Assembly: GCF_000278215.1 (NCBI RefSeq)
Contig: NZ_JH725065.1
Span: 283,607 to 347,606 of the forward strand
Source: Bartonella rattimassiliensis 15908
Lineage (GTDB): Bacteria > Pseudomonadota > Alphaproteobacteria > Rhizobiales > Rhizobiaceae
Reading direction: 5' to 3'
DNA: 64,000 bases
The notes under the pieces were generated by a model that saw only the letters and a list, made by a program, of their open reading frames with translations, made no database searches and was not told the origin of the DNA. Positions within the stretch are counted from its first letter, which is position 1. Every line of letters starts with the position of its first letter. The translations under genes and the position numbers were made by a program. Shown here in pieces: positions 48,520 to 58,387 of the stretch.

Positions 48520-49767
48520 ATGTCGAATATTTTGCTTATGATAAGAGTTTTTTTTACCAAAAAGCTGACAACAGCCTCTTGGAATATTATTATGCCAATC
48601 ACATACTTTTTATTATTTTTTTTGGTATTTCAAACCAGTGTTCAAGCCGCAGACCCTTTGAGACTTATTAATTTTCGAACCATTGGTGATAGTACTCATA
48701 CGCGTATTATTGCGGTTTTTAATTCAAAACCAAATGTTCGTTTGCAGATTTTGGATAGACCGGCACGTTTGGTTATGAATTTACCTACCATTGACTTTTC
48801 GATGCAAAATACGCCATTAAAGAAACAGAATGCATTATCCATTATGCTTTCAGAGGTGCGTTATGCTTTTTCTGACATTCAGACTTCACGCATTATTTTG
48901 ACAAGTAAAACGGCCTTTTTTGTTGAAAAAAGTGTCGTAAAAAAATTAGACGATGGTTTATGGCAGTTGCTAGTTGATATTCGTAAAAGTACACAAAAAA
49001 AATTTAATGAGATATTAAAGAATCAGCAAAGGACCAATTTTGATACACAAATACAGCTGCTGCCGGCACATAATTTTTGTGTTGTTCTTGATCCAGGTCA
49101 TGGTGGTATTGATGGTGGTGCACGGGGAGTTACTGGAATTTTAGAAAAAGATGTGACTTTAGATTTTGCGCGTGCCTTGCGGGATGAATTACAAGAAGAT
49201 CCTCATATTACAGTTGTTTTAACGCGTGATTCTAATATTTTTTTAAGGTTAAGTGAAAGAGTTAAAAAAGCGCAAGAGCTTAATGCTGATCTTTTTATAT
49301 CTATTCACGCAGATACAATTGATGTACATTCTCTTCGTGGTGCTACAGTTTACACTATTTCAGATAAAGCATCTGATGCCATTGCAAAATCTTTAGCTGA
49401 AAGTGAAAATAAAGTTGATTTTCTTGATGGCTTGCCTGCAGATGAAACGCTTGAAATTACAGATATTTTGATGGATCTTACGCGACGTGAAACGCATACA
49501 TTTTCGATGAATTTTGCAAATAGTGTTATTTCAAGTTTATCAAAGAGTCATATTAACTTGATCAATAATCCTCATCGGTATGCTAATTTTCAAGTTTTAA
49601 AAGCCTCCGATATACCTTCTGTTTTGATAGAGATAGGTTATTTATCTAATAAAGAAGATGAAAAGTTATTAAATGACCCACACTGGAGAAAAAAAATGGC
49701 AGCCTCGATTGCTCATTCTATTCGTCAATTTGCTGATTATAGACAGAAAATGATACAGCCTCTTTAA
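48520..49767 (+). CDS. N-acetylmuramoyl-L-alanine amidase (AmiC type)
   Basis: Periplasmic zinc enzyme that cuts peptide side chains from peptidoglycan during cell separation. The 415-residue protein has a signal peptide/helix at about 26-42, an AMIN targeting domain at about 50-155, and an Amidase_3 domain from about 185 with VVLDPGHGGIDGGARG (zinc His), SIHADT (zinc His) and the catalytic Glu in VLIEIGYLSN. The ATG at 48538 is an alternative start. It precedes the PBP1A gene by about 120-170 bases, a pairing common in Rhizobiales and consistent with a wall-synthesis unit. Confidence 0.92.
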   Translation: MSNILLMIRVFFTKKLTTASWNIIMPITYFLLFFLVFQTSVQAADPLRLINFRTIGDSTHTRIIAVFNSKPNVRLQILDRPARLVMNLPTIDFSMQNTPLKKQNALSIMLSEVRYAFSDIQTSRIILTSKTAFFVEKSVVKKLDDGLWQLLVDIRKSTQKKFNEILKNQQRTNFDTQIQLLPAHNFCVVLDPGHGGIDGGARGVTGILEKDVTLDFARALRDELQEDPHITVVLTRDSNIFLRLSERVKKAQELNADLFISIHADTIDVHSLRGATVYTISDKASDAIAKSLAESENKVDFLDGLPADETLEITDILMDLTRRETHTFSMNFANSVISSLSKSHINLINNPHRYANFQVLKASDIPSVLIEIGYLSNKEDEKLLNDPHWRKKMAASIAHSIRQFADYRQKMIQPL

Positions 49768-49933
49768 ATTTGTGAGAAAATAGAGTATCAATCTAAGTTT
49801 CTAGTGTATCCTAGTAAAATAAAAATAGAAAACAATTTTTATTTATCTCAATCTTATGGTGATATTCACATGATATGATTGAAGTGACGTGTTTTTTATT
49901 TGTTCAATTCTTAAGAAAGCGATAACCGTTTTT

Positions 49934-52399
49934 ATGATGATTTTTTTAAGATGTCTCCTCCGTTTTTTTGTTTTTATTGGACTTTGTGGCGCGATAACAT
50001 GGAGTGTTATGACCTGTTGTCAAGCAAATGCACTTCCTGATTATGAAGTTCTTTCACTTTATGAACCGCCGGTAATGACCCGCATCCATGCTGCTGATGG
50101 CAGTCTTATGGCAGAGTTTGCAACAAAACGTCGCCTCTATTTGCCAATTCAATCAATACCAAAGCTTGTTATAGATGCTTTTATTTCAGCTGAAGACAAA
50201 AATTTTTATCATCATTTTGGTTTAGATCCCGAAGGACTTTTTCGGGCTTTGATCAACAACATTCGTAATATTGGTTCTGGAAGACGTCCAGAGGGTGCAT
50301 CAACCATAACGCAACAAGTCGCTAAAAATTTTCTTTTAAGTTCAGAAACAACGTTAGAGCGTAAATTTAAGGAAGCTATTTTAGCAATGCGCATTGAGAA
50401 AACCTACTCGAAAGATCATATTCTTGAACTTTATCTCAATGAAATTTATCTGGGGCGTGGCACTTATGGTATAGCAGCTGCTTCTTTGACCTATTTCAAT
50501 AAATCCGTCAACGATTTGACGCTAGAAGAATGTGCTTATTTGGCGGCTCTTCCTAAAGGACCAGCAAATTATGATCCATTCAAAAATACACAACGTGCTA
50601 TTGATCGGCGCAATTGGGTGATAGACCGGATGGTTGCAAATAGATATGTAACGCGTGAACAAGGTGAAAAAGCAAAAGCGAAACCTTTAGGAGCAACAAT
50701 ACGTGGGAATGATAACTATGTTTTTGCAGCTGATTATTTTACTGAAGAAGTGCGACGTCATTTAATGCATCGCTATGGGGCTAAAACGCTTTACGAAGGT
50801 GGGCTTTCCGTTCGTACAACGCTTGATCCGCATTTACAATTTATCGCTAGACGTGCTTTGCACGATGGATTAATTAAATTTGATCATTCACAAGGATGGC
50901 GTGGAGCTTATGCACATATCGATCAGAAAGATGATTGGGGAATAAAACTTGCAAATATCGCAGGATTAAGCGATGTTCCTGAATGGCGTTTAGCCGTTGT
51001 TCTTTCTGCTAACCCTAATAAAATAGAGATTGGTTTACAACCACAGCGTGAAGTTTCAGGTATATTATCGAAAAAGCGCGAAATTGCTGTTTTATCAGAA
51101 GCTGATTCAAAATGGGCGTTACATGTTGTGAAAGAAAATGGTTATCGAAAAACTGTTCAGAGCTTATCTCATATTTTGCAGGTTGGCGATGTCATTTTTG
51201 TTGAAAGGCTATCTCATACAAACAATATTTATCGTTTACAACAAATTCCAAAAGTTGAGGGGGCGATTGTTGCTATGGAACCTCATACGGGGCGCGTTCT
51301 TGCGATGGTGGGAGGTTTTTCTTTTGCTGCATCTGAATTTAACCGTGCAACCCAAGCTTATCGCCAACCGGGGTCTGCTTTTAAGCCTTTTGTTTATGCA
51401 GCAGCACTTGATAACGGGTATACACCAGCATCCGTTATTTTAGATGGCCCCATTGAAGTTCGTCAATATAATGGTGAAGTTTGGCAACCCAAGAATTATG
51501 GTGGTACTTTTGCAGGACCTTCAACATTACGTTATGGTATTGAGCGTTCTCGTAATCTTATGACAATACGGCTTGCCAATGATATGGGAATGCCTCTTGT
51601 TGCTGAATATGCAGAACGCTTTGGTGTGGTAGATAAATTGCCACCTTATCTTCCCATGGCTTTAGGAGCTGGGGAAACAACAGTATTACGGATGGTTACA
51701 GCTTATTCCGTTATTGCCAATGGAGGACGCTCGATTAAACCTTCTTTGATAGACCGAATTCAAGATCGTTATGGGAAAACAATTTATCGTCATGATGATC
51801 GTATTTGCGAAAATTGTAATACACATTCATGGAATAATCAACGTGAGCCCACCTTGATTGATGAAAGAGATCAAGTTCTTGATCCTATGACAGCTTATCA
51901 GATTACATCAATGATGGAAGGAGTTGTACAGCGTGGGACTGCAGCACGTTTACGCTATCTTAATCGACATATTGCCGCTAAAACAGGGACAACCAATGAC
52001 TCTAAAGATGCTTGGTTTATGGGATTTACTCCTGATATTGTTGTTGGTATTTTTATCGGCTACGATCAACCAGCCCCATTAGGATATAACGGAACAGGAA
52101 GTTCATTAGCCGCACCTATTTTTGGTGAGTTTATGGAAGAGGCTCTTAAAGGGAAGCCAAATGTTCCATTTAAGATGCCAAAGGGTATGATTTTAATGCC
52201 AATTAATCGGAAAACAGGAATGCTTGCGGAAAAAGGAGATCAAGACGTTATTATAGAGATATTTAAACCAGGAACTGGTCCTGCTGATATATATCAAGTC
52301 ATTGGGAGTACAAATTCTTTTCAAGAAGGCGTTCCTGCAGTAACCACTTCTCCACAAGTTAATAAAGCTCTTGAAAGTGGGACAGGTGGGCTGTATTGA
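49934..52399 (+). CDS. Penicillin-binding protein 1A (bifunctional transglycosylase/transpeptidase)
   Basis: Class A PBP that polymerises and crosslinks peptidoglycan. Starting at the ATG at 49934 it has 821 residues; a GTG at 49889 would add 15. It has one N-terminal membrane helix (about 3-28), the GT51 domain with EDKNFYHHFGLD and EGASTITQQVAKNFLLS, and a transpeptidase domain with the SxxK motif in PGSAFKPF, the SRN motif in IERSRNLM and KTGTTND. The mrcA/ponA name fits the family. It follows the amidase on the same strand. Confidence 0.95.
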   Translation: MMIFLRCLLRFFVFIGLCGAITWSVMTCCQANALPDYEVLSLYEPPVMTRIHAADGSLMAEFATKRRLYLPIQSIPKLVIDAFISAEDKNFYHHFGLDPEGLFRALINNIRNIGSGRRPEGASTITQQVAKNFLLSSETTLERKFKEAILAMRIEKTYSKDHILELYLNEIYLGRGTYGIAAASLTYFNKSVNDLTLEECAYLAALPKGPANYDPFKNTQRAIDRRNWVIDRMVANRYVTREQGEKAKAKPLGATIRGNDNYVFAADYFTEEVRRHLMHRYGAKTLYEGGLSVRTTLDPHLQFIARRALHDGLIKFDHSQGWRGAYAHIDQKDDWGIKLANIAGLSDVPEWRLAVVLSANPNKIEIGLQPQREVSGILSKKREIAVLSEADSKWALHVVKENGYRKTVQSLSHILQVGDVIFVERLSHTNNIYRLQQIPKVEGAIVAMEPHTGRVLAMVGGFSFAASEFNRATQAYRQPGSAFKPFVYAAALDNGYTPASVILDGPIEVRQYNGEVWQPKNYGGTFAGPSTLRYGIERSRNLMTIRLANDMGMPLVAEYAERFGVVDKLPPYLPMALGAGETTVLRMVTAYSVIANGGRSIKPSLIDRIQDRYGKTIYRHDDRICENCNTHSWNNQREPTLIDERDQVLDPMTAYQITSMMEGVVQRGTAARLRYLNRHIAAKTGTTNDSKDAWFMGFTPDIVVGIFIGYDQPAPLGYNGTGSSLAAPIFGEFMEEALKGKPNVPFKMPKGMILMPINRKTGMLAEKGDQDVIIEIFKPGTGPADIYQVIGSTNSFQEGVPAVTTSPQVNKALESGTGGLY

Positions 52400-52560
52400 T
52401 CGACAAAATCTTTTTTACTATGAGTCTTGGTTTTTATCCATAATGTTGATCTTGCAAATAGAGTGATGGATTCGTTCCATTTCCTGACGAAAGCTATTAA
52501 ATTTGTATAAAATGTTAAGGAACATACCTAGAGGGATTGTAAAAAATACGGTGTTAAATT

Positions 52561-53689
52561 ATGCGAGCAGAAATAGAAACATTGGTTGATGAAATCCAAA
52601 AAGCAATTCAATTGCTAAGGGGGCATCTTTGACTGGGATCAATCACTAAAACGACTCGAATATCTTAATCAAAGAGCGGAAGATCCATCATTATGGGATG
52701 ATGCGCAACAAGCACAGGGTATGATGCGTGAGCGTCAGCGTCTTGATGATTCAATCAATGGCCTTTTATCATTTACAAAAACTCTTGAAGAATGCATTGA
52801 ATTCATCACGATGGGGGAAGAAGAAAGTGATGCTGAAATTATTGCTGATGCAGAAAATTCAATACGTAATCTTAAAAGTGAAATAGATAAAAAGCAAATT
52901 GATGTTCTTCTTTCAGGAGAAGCAGATCCAAATGATACTTATTTAGAAATTCATGCTGGGGCAGGGGGAACAGAAAGCCAAGATTGGGCTTCTATGCTCT
53001 TACGTATGTATATGCGCTGGGCTGAGCAACATGAAATGAAGGTTGAGGTTTTAGAAATTCATGATGGAGAAGAGGCAGGAATAAAGTCAGCGACTATTCT
53101 TGTAAAAGGGCATAGTGCTTATGGGCTATTAAAAACAGAATCAGGTGTGCATCGTTTGGTGCGAATCTCTCCATTTGATTCGAATGCAAAGCGCCATACC
53201 TCTTTTGCTAGCATTTGGGTTTATCCGGTTATTGATGACAATATTGAAGTTGATGTTTCAGAGGCGGATGTGCGTATTGATACATATCGTGCATCGGGAG
53301 CGGGAGGACAACATGTTAATACGACAGATTCCGCCGTTCGCATCACGCATATAAAAACGGGTATTGTTGTTCAATGCCAAACCGAGCGTTCTCAGCATAA
53401 AAATCGTGCTACAGCTTGGTCGATGCTTCGTGCACGTCTTTATGAAGAAGAGCTCAAAAAAAGAGAAGAAGAAGCAAATACTGCTGAATCTTCTAAAACA
53501 GAAATTGGATGGGGACATCAAATTCGATCTTATGTGCTTCAGCCCTATCAACTTGTGAAAGATTTGCGTACAGGTGTTGAAAATACTGATCCTCAATCTG
53601 TACTTAACGGTAACTTAGATGCATTCATAGAAGCAGCACTTGCTCAACGTATTTATGGACAGGACAAAGAGATTAAAGATATTAGCTAA
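52561..53689 (+). CDS. prfB: Peptide chain release factor 2, with programmed +1 frameshift
   Basis: RF2 ends translation at UGA and UAA. The gene is read as 52561-52629 and then 52631-53689: the 23-codon first frame ends CTT TGA (TGA at 52630-52632), preceded by AGGGGG as the internal Shine-Dalgarno-like stimulator, exactly the RF2 autoregulatory arrangement. Skipping one T continues as GAC TGG GAT into a 352-residue frame, 375 residues in total. The GGQ motif is in GAGGQHVNTTDSAVRI, and the anticodon-like SPF motif is in ISPFDSNAK. This is a working gene, not a pseudogene. Confidence 0.95.
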
Positions 53690-53946
53690 TTATATGTTAT
53701 TTCATCAAGAGATGTAATTTATTCCTTAAACTATTCATTTTACTTATATTGTGCTTGACGATAGCTTTTGGTACTAGAGGAGTTTTTTTATTCTTTTCTA
53801 CACGCCGATCTTGTTTATGACAGGCGCAAATAAATTGATCTTGATTAATCAAAATACAAAAAATCTAAAATGAAAAAATTTACGATATTAGAGAGGTTAA
53901 TTAAAATGTAAAATGATTAGTTATCCTTATAAATCAAGAATTCAGT

Positions 53947-54432
53947 TTACAAATTAGCATTACAATGTAAAACTGTTGCAGTAGCTAAAACATTCTCAGC
54001 ATGTCCAGATACGCTCACTTTGCGCCACTCTTCTACTATCATCCCATCTGCATCAATTAAAAAAGTACTCCGTTCGACTCCCATATATTTGCGCCCATAC
54101 ATACTTTTTTCTATCCAAACACCATAAACTTCGAGGGTCGTTTTTTCTTCATCAGAAACTAAGATAACATCAAGTTCATGTTTTGCTTTAAATTTATCAT
54201 GTTTTTTTACATTATCTGGAGAGATTCCAATAACAACAACACCGATTTCATCAAATTTCATTTTTAATTTTGTGAAATCAAGTGCTTCATTTGTGCATCC
54301 CCTGGTATCATCTTTGGGATAAAAATATAAAACAACAGGTTTGCCTTTAAAGTTAGAAAGACGCACTCTCTCTCCTCCATCACGTGGCAAATTAAAATCA
54401 GGAGCAAGAGTGCCTTTCATTGATTGTGTCAT
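53947..54432 (-). CDS. bcp: Thioredoxin-dependent thiol peroxidase (Bcp/PrxQ family)
   Basis: Reduces hydrogen peroxide and lipid peroxides. The start is taken as the ATG at 54432 (MTQSMKGTLAPDFNLP), giving 161 residues; the upstream 11 codons are not conserved. The peroxidatic cysteine lies in DDTRGCTNEA. E. coli Bcp has a resolving cysteine five residues later; here that position is Leu, so it looks like the one-cysteine variant. Other motifs: VLYFYPKDDTRGC and GVERSTFLID. It converges on prfB across a 257-base spacer. Confidence 0.92.
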   Translation of the reverse strand: MTQSMKGTLAPDFNLPRDGGERVRLSNFKGKPVVLYFYPKDDTRGCTNEALDFTKLKMKFDEIGVVVIGISPDNVKKHDKFKAKHELDVILVSDEEKTTLEVYGVWIEKSMYGRKYMGVERSTFLIDADGMIVEEWRKVSVSGHAENVLATATVLHCNANL

Positions 54433-54647
54433 TTTTTTATCTTTCTGTTTGGGTGCAAAAATCAATTACTAGCATACAGAGAAGGAATAAAGTTTCAACT
54501 CTCTAGAATAGAATTATTTTAAAAACTTTTTCGCTATTTATTATAAAAACTATTCTATCATAAGAGTTAAATTTAAAAATGAGGAAGAAAGCACAAAAAA
54601 TATTAACATTATGAGCATAAATATAGAATGAATGAAATACTAATAGA

Positions 54648-55901
54648 TTATAGTAGTTTGATCAAAATATGTTTTTTCTTTCCGAGGGAAATTTTGATGA
54701 TTCCTTTTACAGTAACATCTTTTTCAATAATAAGGTATGTTTCATCCGTTATTATTTGATCATTAACACGTATTCCTCCGCCTTGAATATGTCGGCGCGC
54801 TTCACTATTAGATTTGGCGAGTCCTGCTTTTACTAAAAGAGCGAGCAATCCAGTCCCTTTTTTTAATTCAGTTGCGCTTATTTCAACCGTTGGAAGATTT
54901 TCTCCAAGTGTTTTTTCTTCAAAGGTTTTGCGAGCTGTTTCTGCTGCTGCATCGGCAAGGGCATGCCCATGCAACATTGCTGTAATTTCTGTTGCAAGAA
55001 CTTTTTTGGCTTCATTAATTTCATTTCCTTTTAATAGAGAGAGTTTATGAATCTCATCCATTGGCAATGTCGTATAGAGCCTTAGAAATCGTATAACATC
55101 AGCATCTTCTATATTGCGCCAATATTGCCAAAATTGATAAGGTGAAAGCATATCTTCATTCAGCCATACAGCACCATTTAATGATTTACCCATTTTGGCA
55201 CCAGAAGAAGTTGTCAGCAATGGTGATGTTAATGCATATAATTGCGGTGTTCCTAAACGATGCCCTAATTCGATTCCGTTAATAATATTGCCCCATTGAT
55301 CTGAGCCTCCCATTTGCATACGCAATCCATAACGTTTATAAAGTTCAACAAAGTCATAAGCTTGCAGAATCATATAATTAAACTCTAAGAATGACAACGA
55401 ATATTCGCGCTCAAGCCTAAGTTTGACAGAATCAAATGACAACATGCGGTTGACGGAAAAATGCTTTCCTACATCACGCAAAAATTCTAAGTAGTTTAAA
55501 TTGCACAACCATTCAGAATTATTCACAATACAAGCATCGGTTTCTCGATCACCGAATGTTAGATAGTTAGAAAATACCTTTTTAATACCCTCAATATTTG
55601 TAGCAATATCATCTTGCGTCAGAAGGCGTCGTGCTTCATCTTTGAAGGAAGGATCACCGATCAGTCCGGTTCCTCCACCCATCAATGCAATGGGACGATG
55701 ACCAGTTTTTTGTAACCAATAAAGCATCATAATTTGAAGAAGGCTTCCAGCATGCAAACTCGATGCTGTTGGATCAAATCCGATATAAGCGCTTACAGTT
55801 TCTTTTGAAAAAAGATCATCTAAGCCCTTTTCGTCTGAAATTTGGTGGATAAAACCACGTTCGCTCATAATGTGTAAAAAGTCAGATTTAAAGGCAAACA
55901 C
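54648..55901 (-). CDS. tyrS: Tyrosyl-tRNA synthetase
   Basis: Charges tRNA-Tyr, encoded about 26 kb away in this window. 417 residues, class I: the HIGH-like motif is in [11 protein letters not shown], the KMSKS-like motif is AKMGKSLNG, a bacterial TyrRS QWGN motif is in [12 protein letters not shown], and an S4 RNA-binding domain sits at the C-terminus ([14 protein letters not shown]). The start is the GTG at 55901 ([17 protein letters not shown]), which fits the family N-terminus and has AGGA upstream. It is followed by bcp on the same strand. Confidence 0.95.
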   Translation of the reverse strand: MFAFKSDFLHIMSERGFIHQISDEKGLDDLFSKETVSAYIGFDPTASSLHAGSLLQIMMLYWLQKTGHRPIALMGGGTGLIGDPSFKDEARRLLTQDDIATNIEGIKKVFSNYLTFGDRETDACIVNNSEWLCNLNYLEFLRDVGKHFSVNRMLSFDSVKLRLEREYSLSFLEFNYMILQAYDFVELYKRYGLRMQMGGSDQWGNIINGIELGHRLGTPQLYALTSPLLTTSSGAKMGKSLNGAVWLNEDMLSPYQFWQYWRNIEDADVIRFLRLYTTLPMDEIHKLSLLKGNEINEAKKVLATEITAMLHGHALADAAAETARKTFEEKTLGENLPTVEISATELKKGTGLLALLVKAGLAKSNSEARRHIQGGGIRVNDQIITDETYLIIEKDVTVKGIIKISLGKKKHILIKLL

Positions 55902-56220
55902 AGATTTAATTTCCTAATTTTTAAGAGCAGATTCATTTCATATAATTTAAGCGATTATATAACGGATCAACAATGCATTATCTACTATAAATGACGCAAA
56001 TATCACAAGAGAACAAAATAGATTGAGAATAAAAATACAGACATTATTCCTTTTTACGCTAAAAGAGATACACACTAATAACAGAAAAAAGGTTCTTTAT
56101 CTTCATTTCTATTTTAAACTAAAATTTAGAAAAGTTATAAATATAGTCTATAAAATAACTTACTTTGTTGTGATCAAAAGCGACTTTTGCTGATTTTTTT
56201 CATGAAATTCTTGTATTTTT
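55902..56220. other. 319-base spacer upstream of tyrS
   Basis: It lies between the tyrS start and the hydrolase 3' end, both minus strand. It must hold the tyrS promoter, but I see no strong motif. No gene or repeat is recognisable. Confidence 0.4.
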
Positions 56221-56901
56221 TTAAGTTAATGAAAGTATTTCAGGCGATGAAGCTAGAAGTTCATTGGTGATATGGCTATCCAAATAGTGCGCACATCGTT
56301 CAATAAGTTCTTCATGACATCCACTAAAAAAGTGATTAGCCTCTTCCAATATTTCTTGTGTGATGACGATACCTTTTTGTGTTTTCAATTTATCAACAAG
56401 CATTTGAACATCCTTTGGAGGAGTAACTTTATCAATACCGCCATGAATAATAAGCCCAGAAGAAGGACAAGGTGCAAGAAACGAAAAATCGTAAACATTA
56501 GGCTGAGGAGCAACAGAGATAAACCCCTCAATTTCTGGTCGACGCATTAAAAGCTGCATACCAATCCATGCTCCAAATGAATATCCTGCTACCCAGCAGT
56601 TTTTAGAGTCTGGATGTTGTGTTTGCACCCAATCGAGAGCAGCAGCAGCATCTGAAAGTTCTCCTATTCCATAATCAAATTCACCCTGACTACGACCAAT
56701 ACCACGAAAATTAAAACGTAAAGTTGTAAAGCCACGCTGTTGAAACATGTAAAAGAGGTCATAAACAATTTTATGATTCATGTTTCCACCAAATTGGGGA
56801 TGAGGATGCAAAATGATCGCAATGGGCGCATTTTTCTGTTGTGATGGTTGATAACGCCCTTCGAGCCGCCCTGCAGGACCGTTAAAAATAATTTCTGGCA
56901 T
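56221..56901 (-). CDS. Alpha/beta hydrolase of unknown substrate
   Basis: A 226-residue alpha/beta hydrolase. The start is taken at the ATG at 56901 (MPEIIFNGPAGRLEGRYQP), with AAGGAG just upstream; a start 19 codons earlier is not supported. It has HPHPQFGGNMNHK (an oxyanion/His region typical of this subfamily), FNFRGIGRSQG, the nucleophile elbow GYSFGAW, and a C-terminal histidine in EANHFF with an Asp in GGIDKVTPP. It resembles dienelactone-hydrolase/YsgA-like proteins common in Rhizobiales. The substrate cannot be read from the sequence. Confidence 0.85.
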   Translation of the reverse strand: MPEIIFNGPAGRLEGRYQPSQQKNAPIAIILHPHPQFGGNMNHKIVYDLFYMFQQRGFTTLRFNFRGIGRSQGEFDYGIGELSDAAAALDWVQTQHPDSKNCWVAGYSFGAWIGMQLLMRRPEIEGFISVAPQPNVYDFSFLAPCPSSGLIIHGGIDKVTPPKDVQMLVDKLKTQKGIVITQEILEEANHFFSGCHEELIERCAHYLDSHITNELLASSPEILSLT

Positions 56902-57061
56902 AAAATGCTCCTTAATGCTATAAAAGGCTTTACATTGCCCTTGGTCGATTTTTACCATAAAATCTCTTAAATAATCATTAGATATTCTTTTTTTAGTACA
57001 CTTTTCAAGAAAATTGCGTTATTTTTTAATCAATTCATAAGATTAATAATTGCGATGTAAA

Positions 57062-58201
57062 ATGGTTATAAAACGCCGATATTTTGATCATAACGCAACA
57101 ACACCACTCAAAAAAATGGCTCGGATGACGTTACTGGAATCTCTAGAGATATTTGGTAATCCATCGTCAGTTCATGCAGAAGGGCGTGCTGCTAAGACTT
57201 TGTTGCAAAAGGCACGTCGACAAATTGCTGAAAATCTTAAAACAGATCCAGATAACGTGGTATTTACTTCTGGTGCAAGTGAAGCAGCAGTGACTTTGTT
57301 AACACCCTTTTACACTATGGGAAATGCAAAGGTTCAATTTTCTCATCTTTACCTTGGAGCGACTGAACATCCAGCTGTTTTAGCAGGAGGGCGTTTTTCT
57401 AAAGAGTCAATAAGCATCATTGCTGTTGATCAAGATGGGCTTATTCAACAAGATAAATTAACATCACTCTTAACGGCTCACGATAAAACAAAAGGTTTAC
57501 CTCTTGTTGCTATTCAAGCTGCAAATAGTGAAACGGGTGTTATTCAACCTTTAAAAGAAATAGCCGCTATTGTTCGAGATTTAGGGGGCAATCTTATTGT
57601 TGATTTGACACAATATGTAGATAAAAGTTTCGTTGATATTAATCAGCTCGGAGGAGATTTTTTTATACTTTCTGCCCATAAAGTTGGCGGTCCTAAAGGA
57701 GTAGGTGCTTTTGTTTCATGTGGTAATCTTCTCATGCCACATCCTCTTATTATCGGCGGAGGACAAGAAAAAGGTTTCCGTGGAGGAACAGAAGCATTGC
57801 CCCTTATCGCTGCTTTTGGAGCTGCAATGGTTGATTGTTTCACGCAGGAAGAAATAAAACAGTTGATATATTTACGCAATAAATTAGAAGATGGGCTACA
57901 AAAAATAAGTAAAAATGTTGAAATTTTTGGTAAAAGAGTTCAGCGTTTGCCAAATACAACTTACTTTACTGTGAAGAATATAAAAGCTGAAACAATGCAA
58001 ATTGCTTTTGATTTAGAAGGATTTTCTGTATCGGCTGGCTCTGCTTGTTCTTCGGGAAAAGTAAAACAAAGTAAAGTTTTGGAAGCAATGGGGTATCATG
58101 TTCCAAATGGTGCCATTCGCATTTCGATAGGACGTGGCACGACTTTTGAAGATATTGATGATTTTCTATTACTTTTTTCTCAAATTATAAGTCGGTTATA
58201 A
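57062..58201 (+). CDS. Cysteine desulfurase, class I (NifS/IscS-like)
   Basis: Pyridoxal-phosphate enzyme that takes sulfur from cysteine for Fe-S cluster or thiolation use. From the ATG at 57062 it has 379 residues: N-terminal FDHNATTP, TEHPAV with the catalytic His, the PLP lysine in SAHKVGG (K207), and the persulfide cysteine in SAGSACSSGK (C329), which sits in a long loop as in class I enzymes. It is the first gene of the suf cluster, and a separate SufS is encoded downstream, so the cluster has two desulfurases, as in other Rhizobiales. No clear ribosome site precedes the ATG. Confidence 0.92.
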   Translation: MVIKRRYFDHNATTPLKKMARMTLLESLEIFGNPSSVHAEGRAAKTLLQKARRQIAENLKTDPDNVVFTSGASEAAVTLLTPFYTMGNAKVQFSHLYLGATEHPAVLAGGRFSKESISIIAVDQDGLIQQDKLTSLLTAHDKTKGLPLVAIQAANSETGVIQPLKEIAAIVRDLGGNLIVDLTQYVDKSFVDINQLGGDFFILSAHKVGGPKGVGAFVSCGNLLMPHPLIIGGGQEKGFRGGTEALPLIAAFGAAMVDCFTQEEIKQLIYLRNKLEDGLQKISKNVEIFGKRVQRLPNTTYFTVKNIKAETMQIAFDLEGFSVSAGSACSSGKVKQSKVLEAMGYHVPNGAIRISIGRGTTFEDIDDFLLLFSQIISRL

Positions 58202-58242
58202 GCCAGGAAAAAGAGTAAAATTTACCATTTAAAATTATTAAA

Positions 58243-58260
58243 ATTAGAATTATTTTAAAT
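58243..58260. promoter_or_regulatory. Candidate Irr-type iron-control box before sufB
   Basis: ATTAGAATTATTTTAAAT resembles the rhizobial iron control element with TTAGAA and TTCTAA half-sites, differing by one base in the right half. It lies in the 186-base gap before sufB. Irr and RirA are known to control suf genes in Rhizobium, and rirA is present in this window. The site is a by-eye match in AT-rich DNA. Confidence 0.4.
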
Positions 58261-58387
58261 AATAAAATAAGTTTGATTGAAATTTTTGCGCTTTGCTTAT
58301 ACCCTAAGAAATAACTTGCTTACTTTAATCTTGTAAAAACAAGACTTTTAATTACCGGTTTTTGACGCCCAAACATGGAGAAAATTT

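Noticed and set aside
52561..52720. prfB as a pseudogene broken by a frameshift
   Set aside because: The break is exactly at the conserved AGGGGG..CTTTGAC programmed site.
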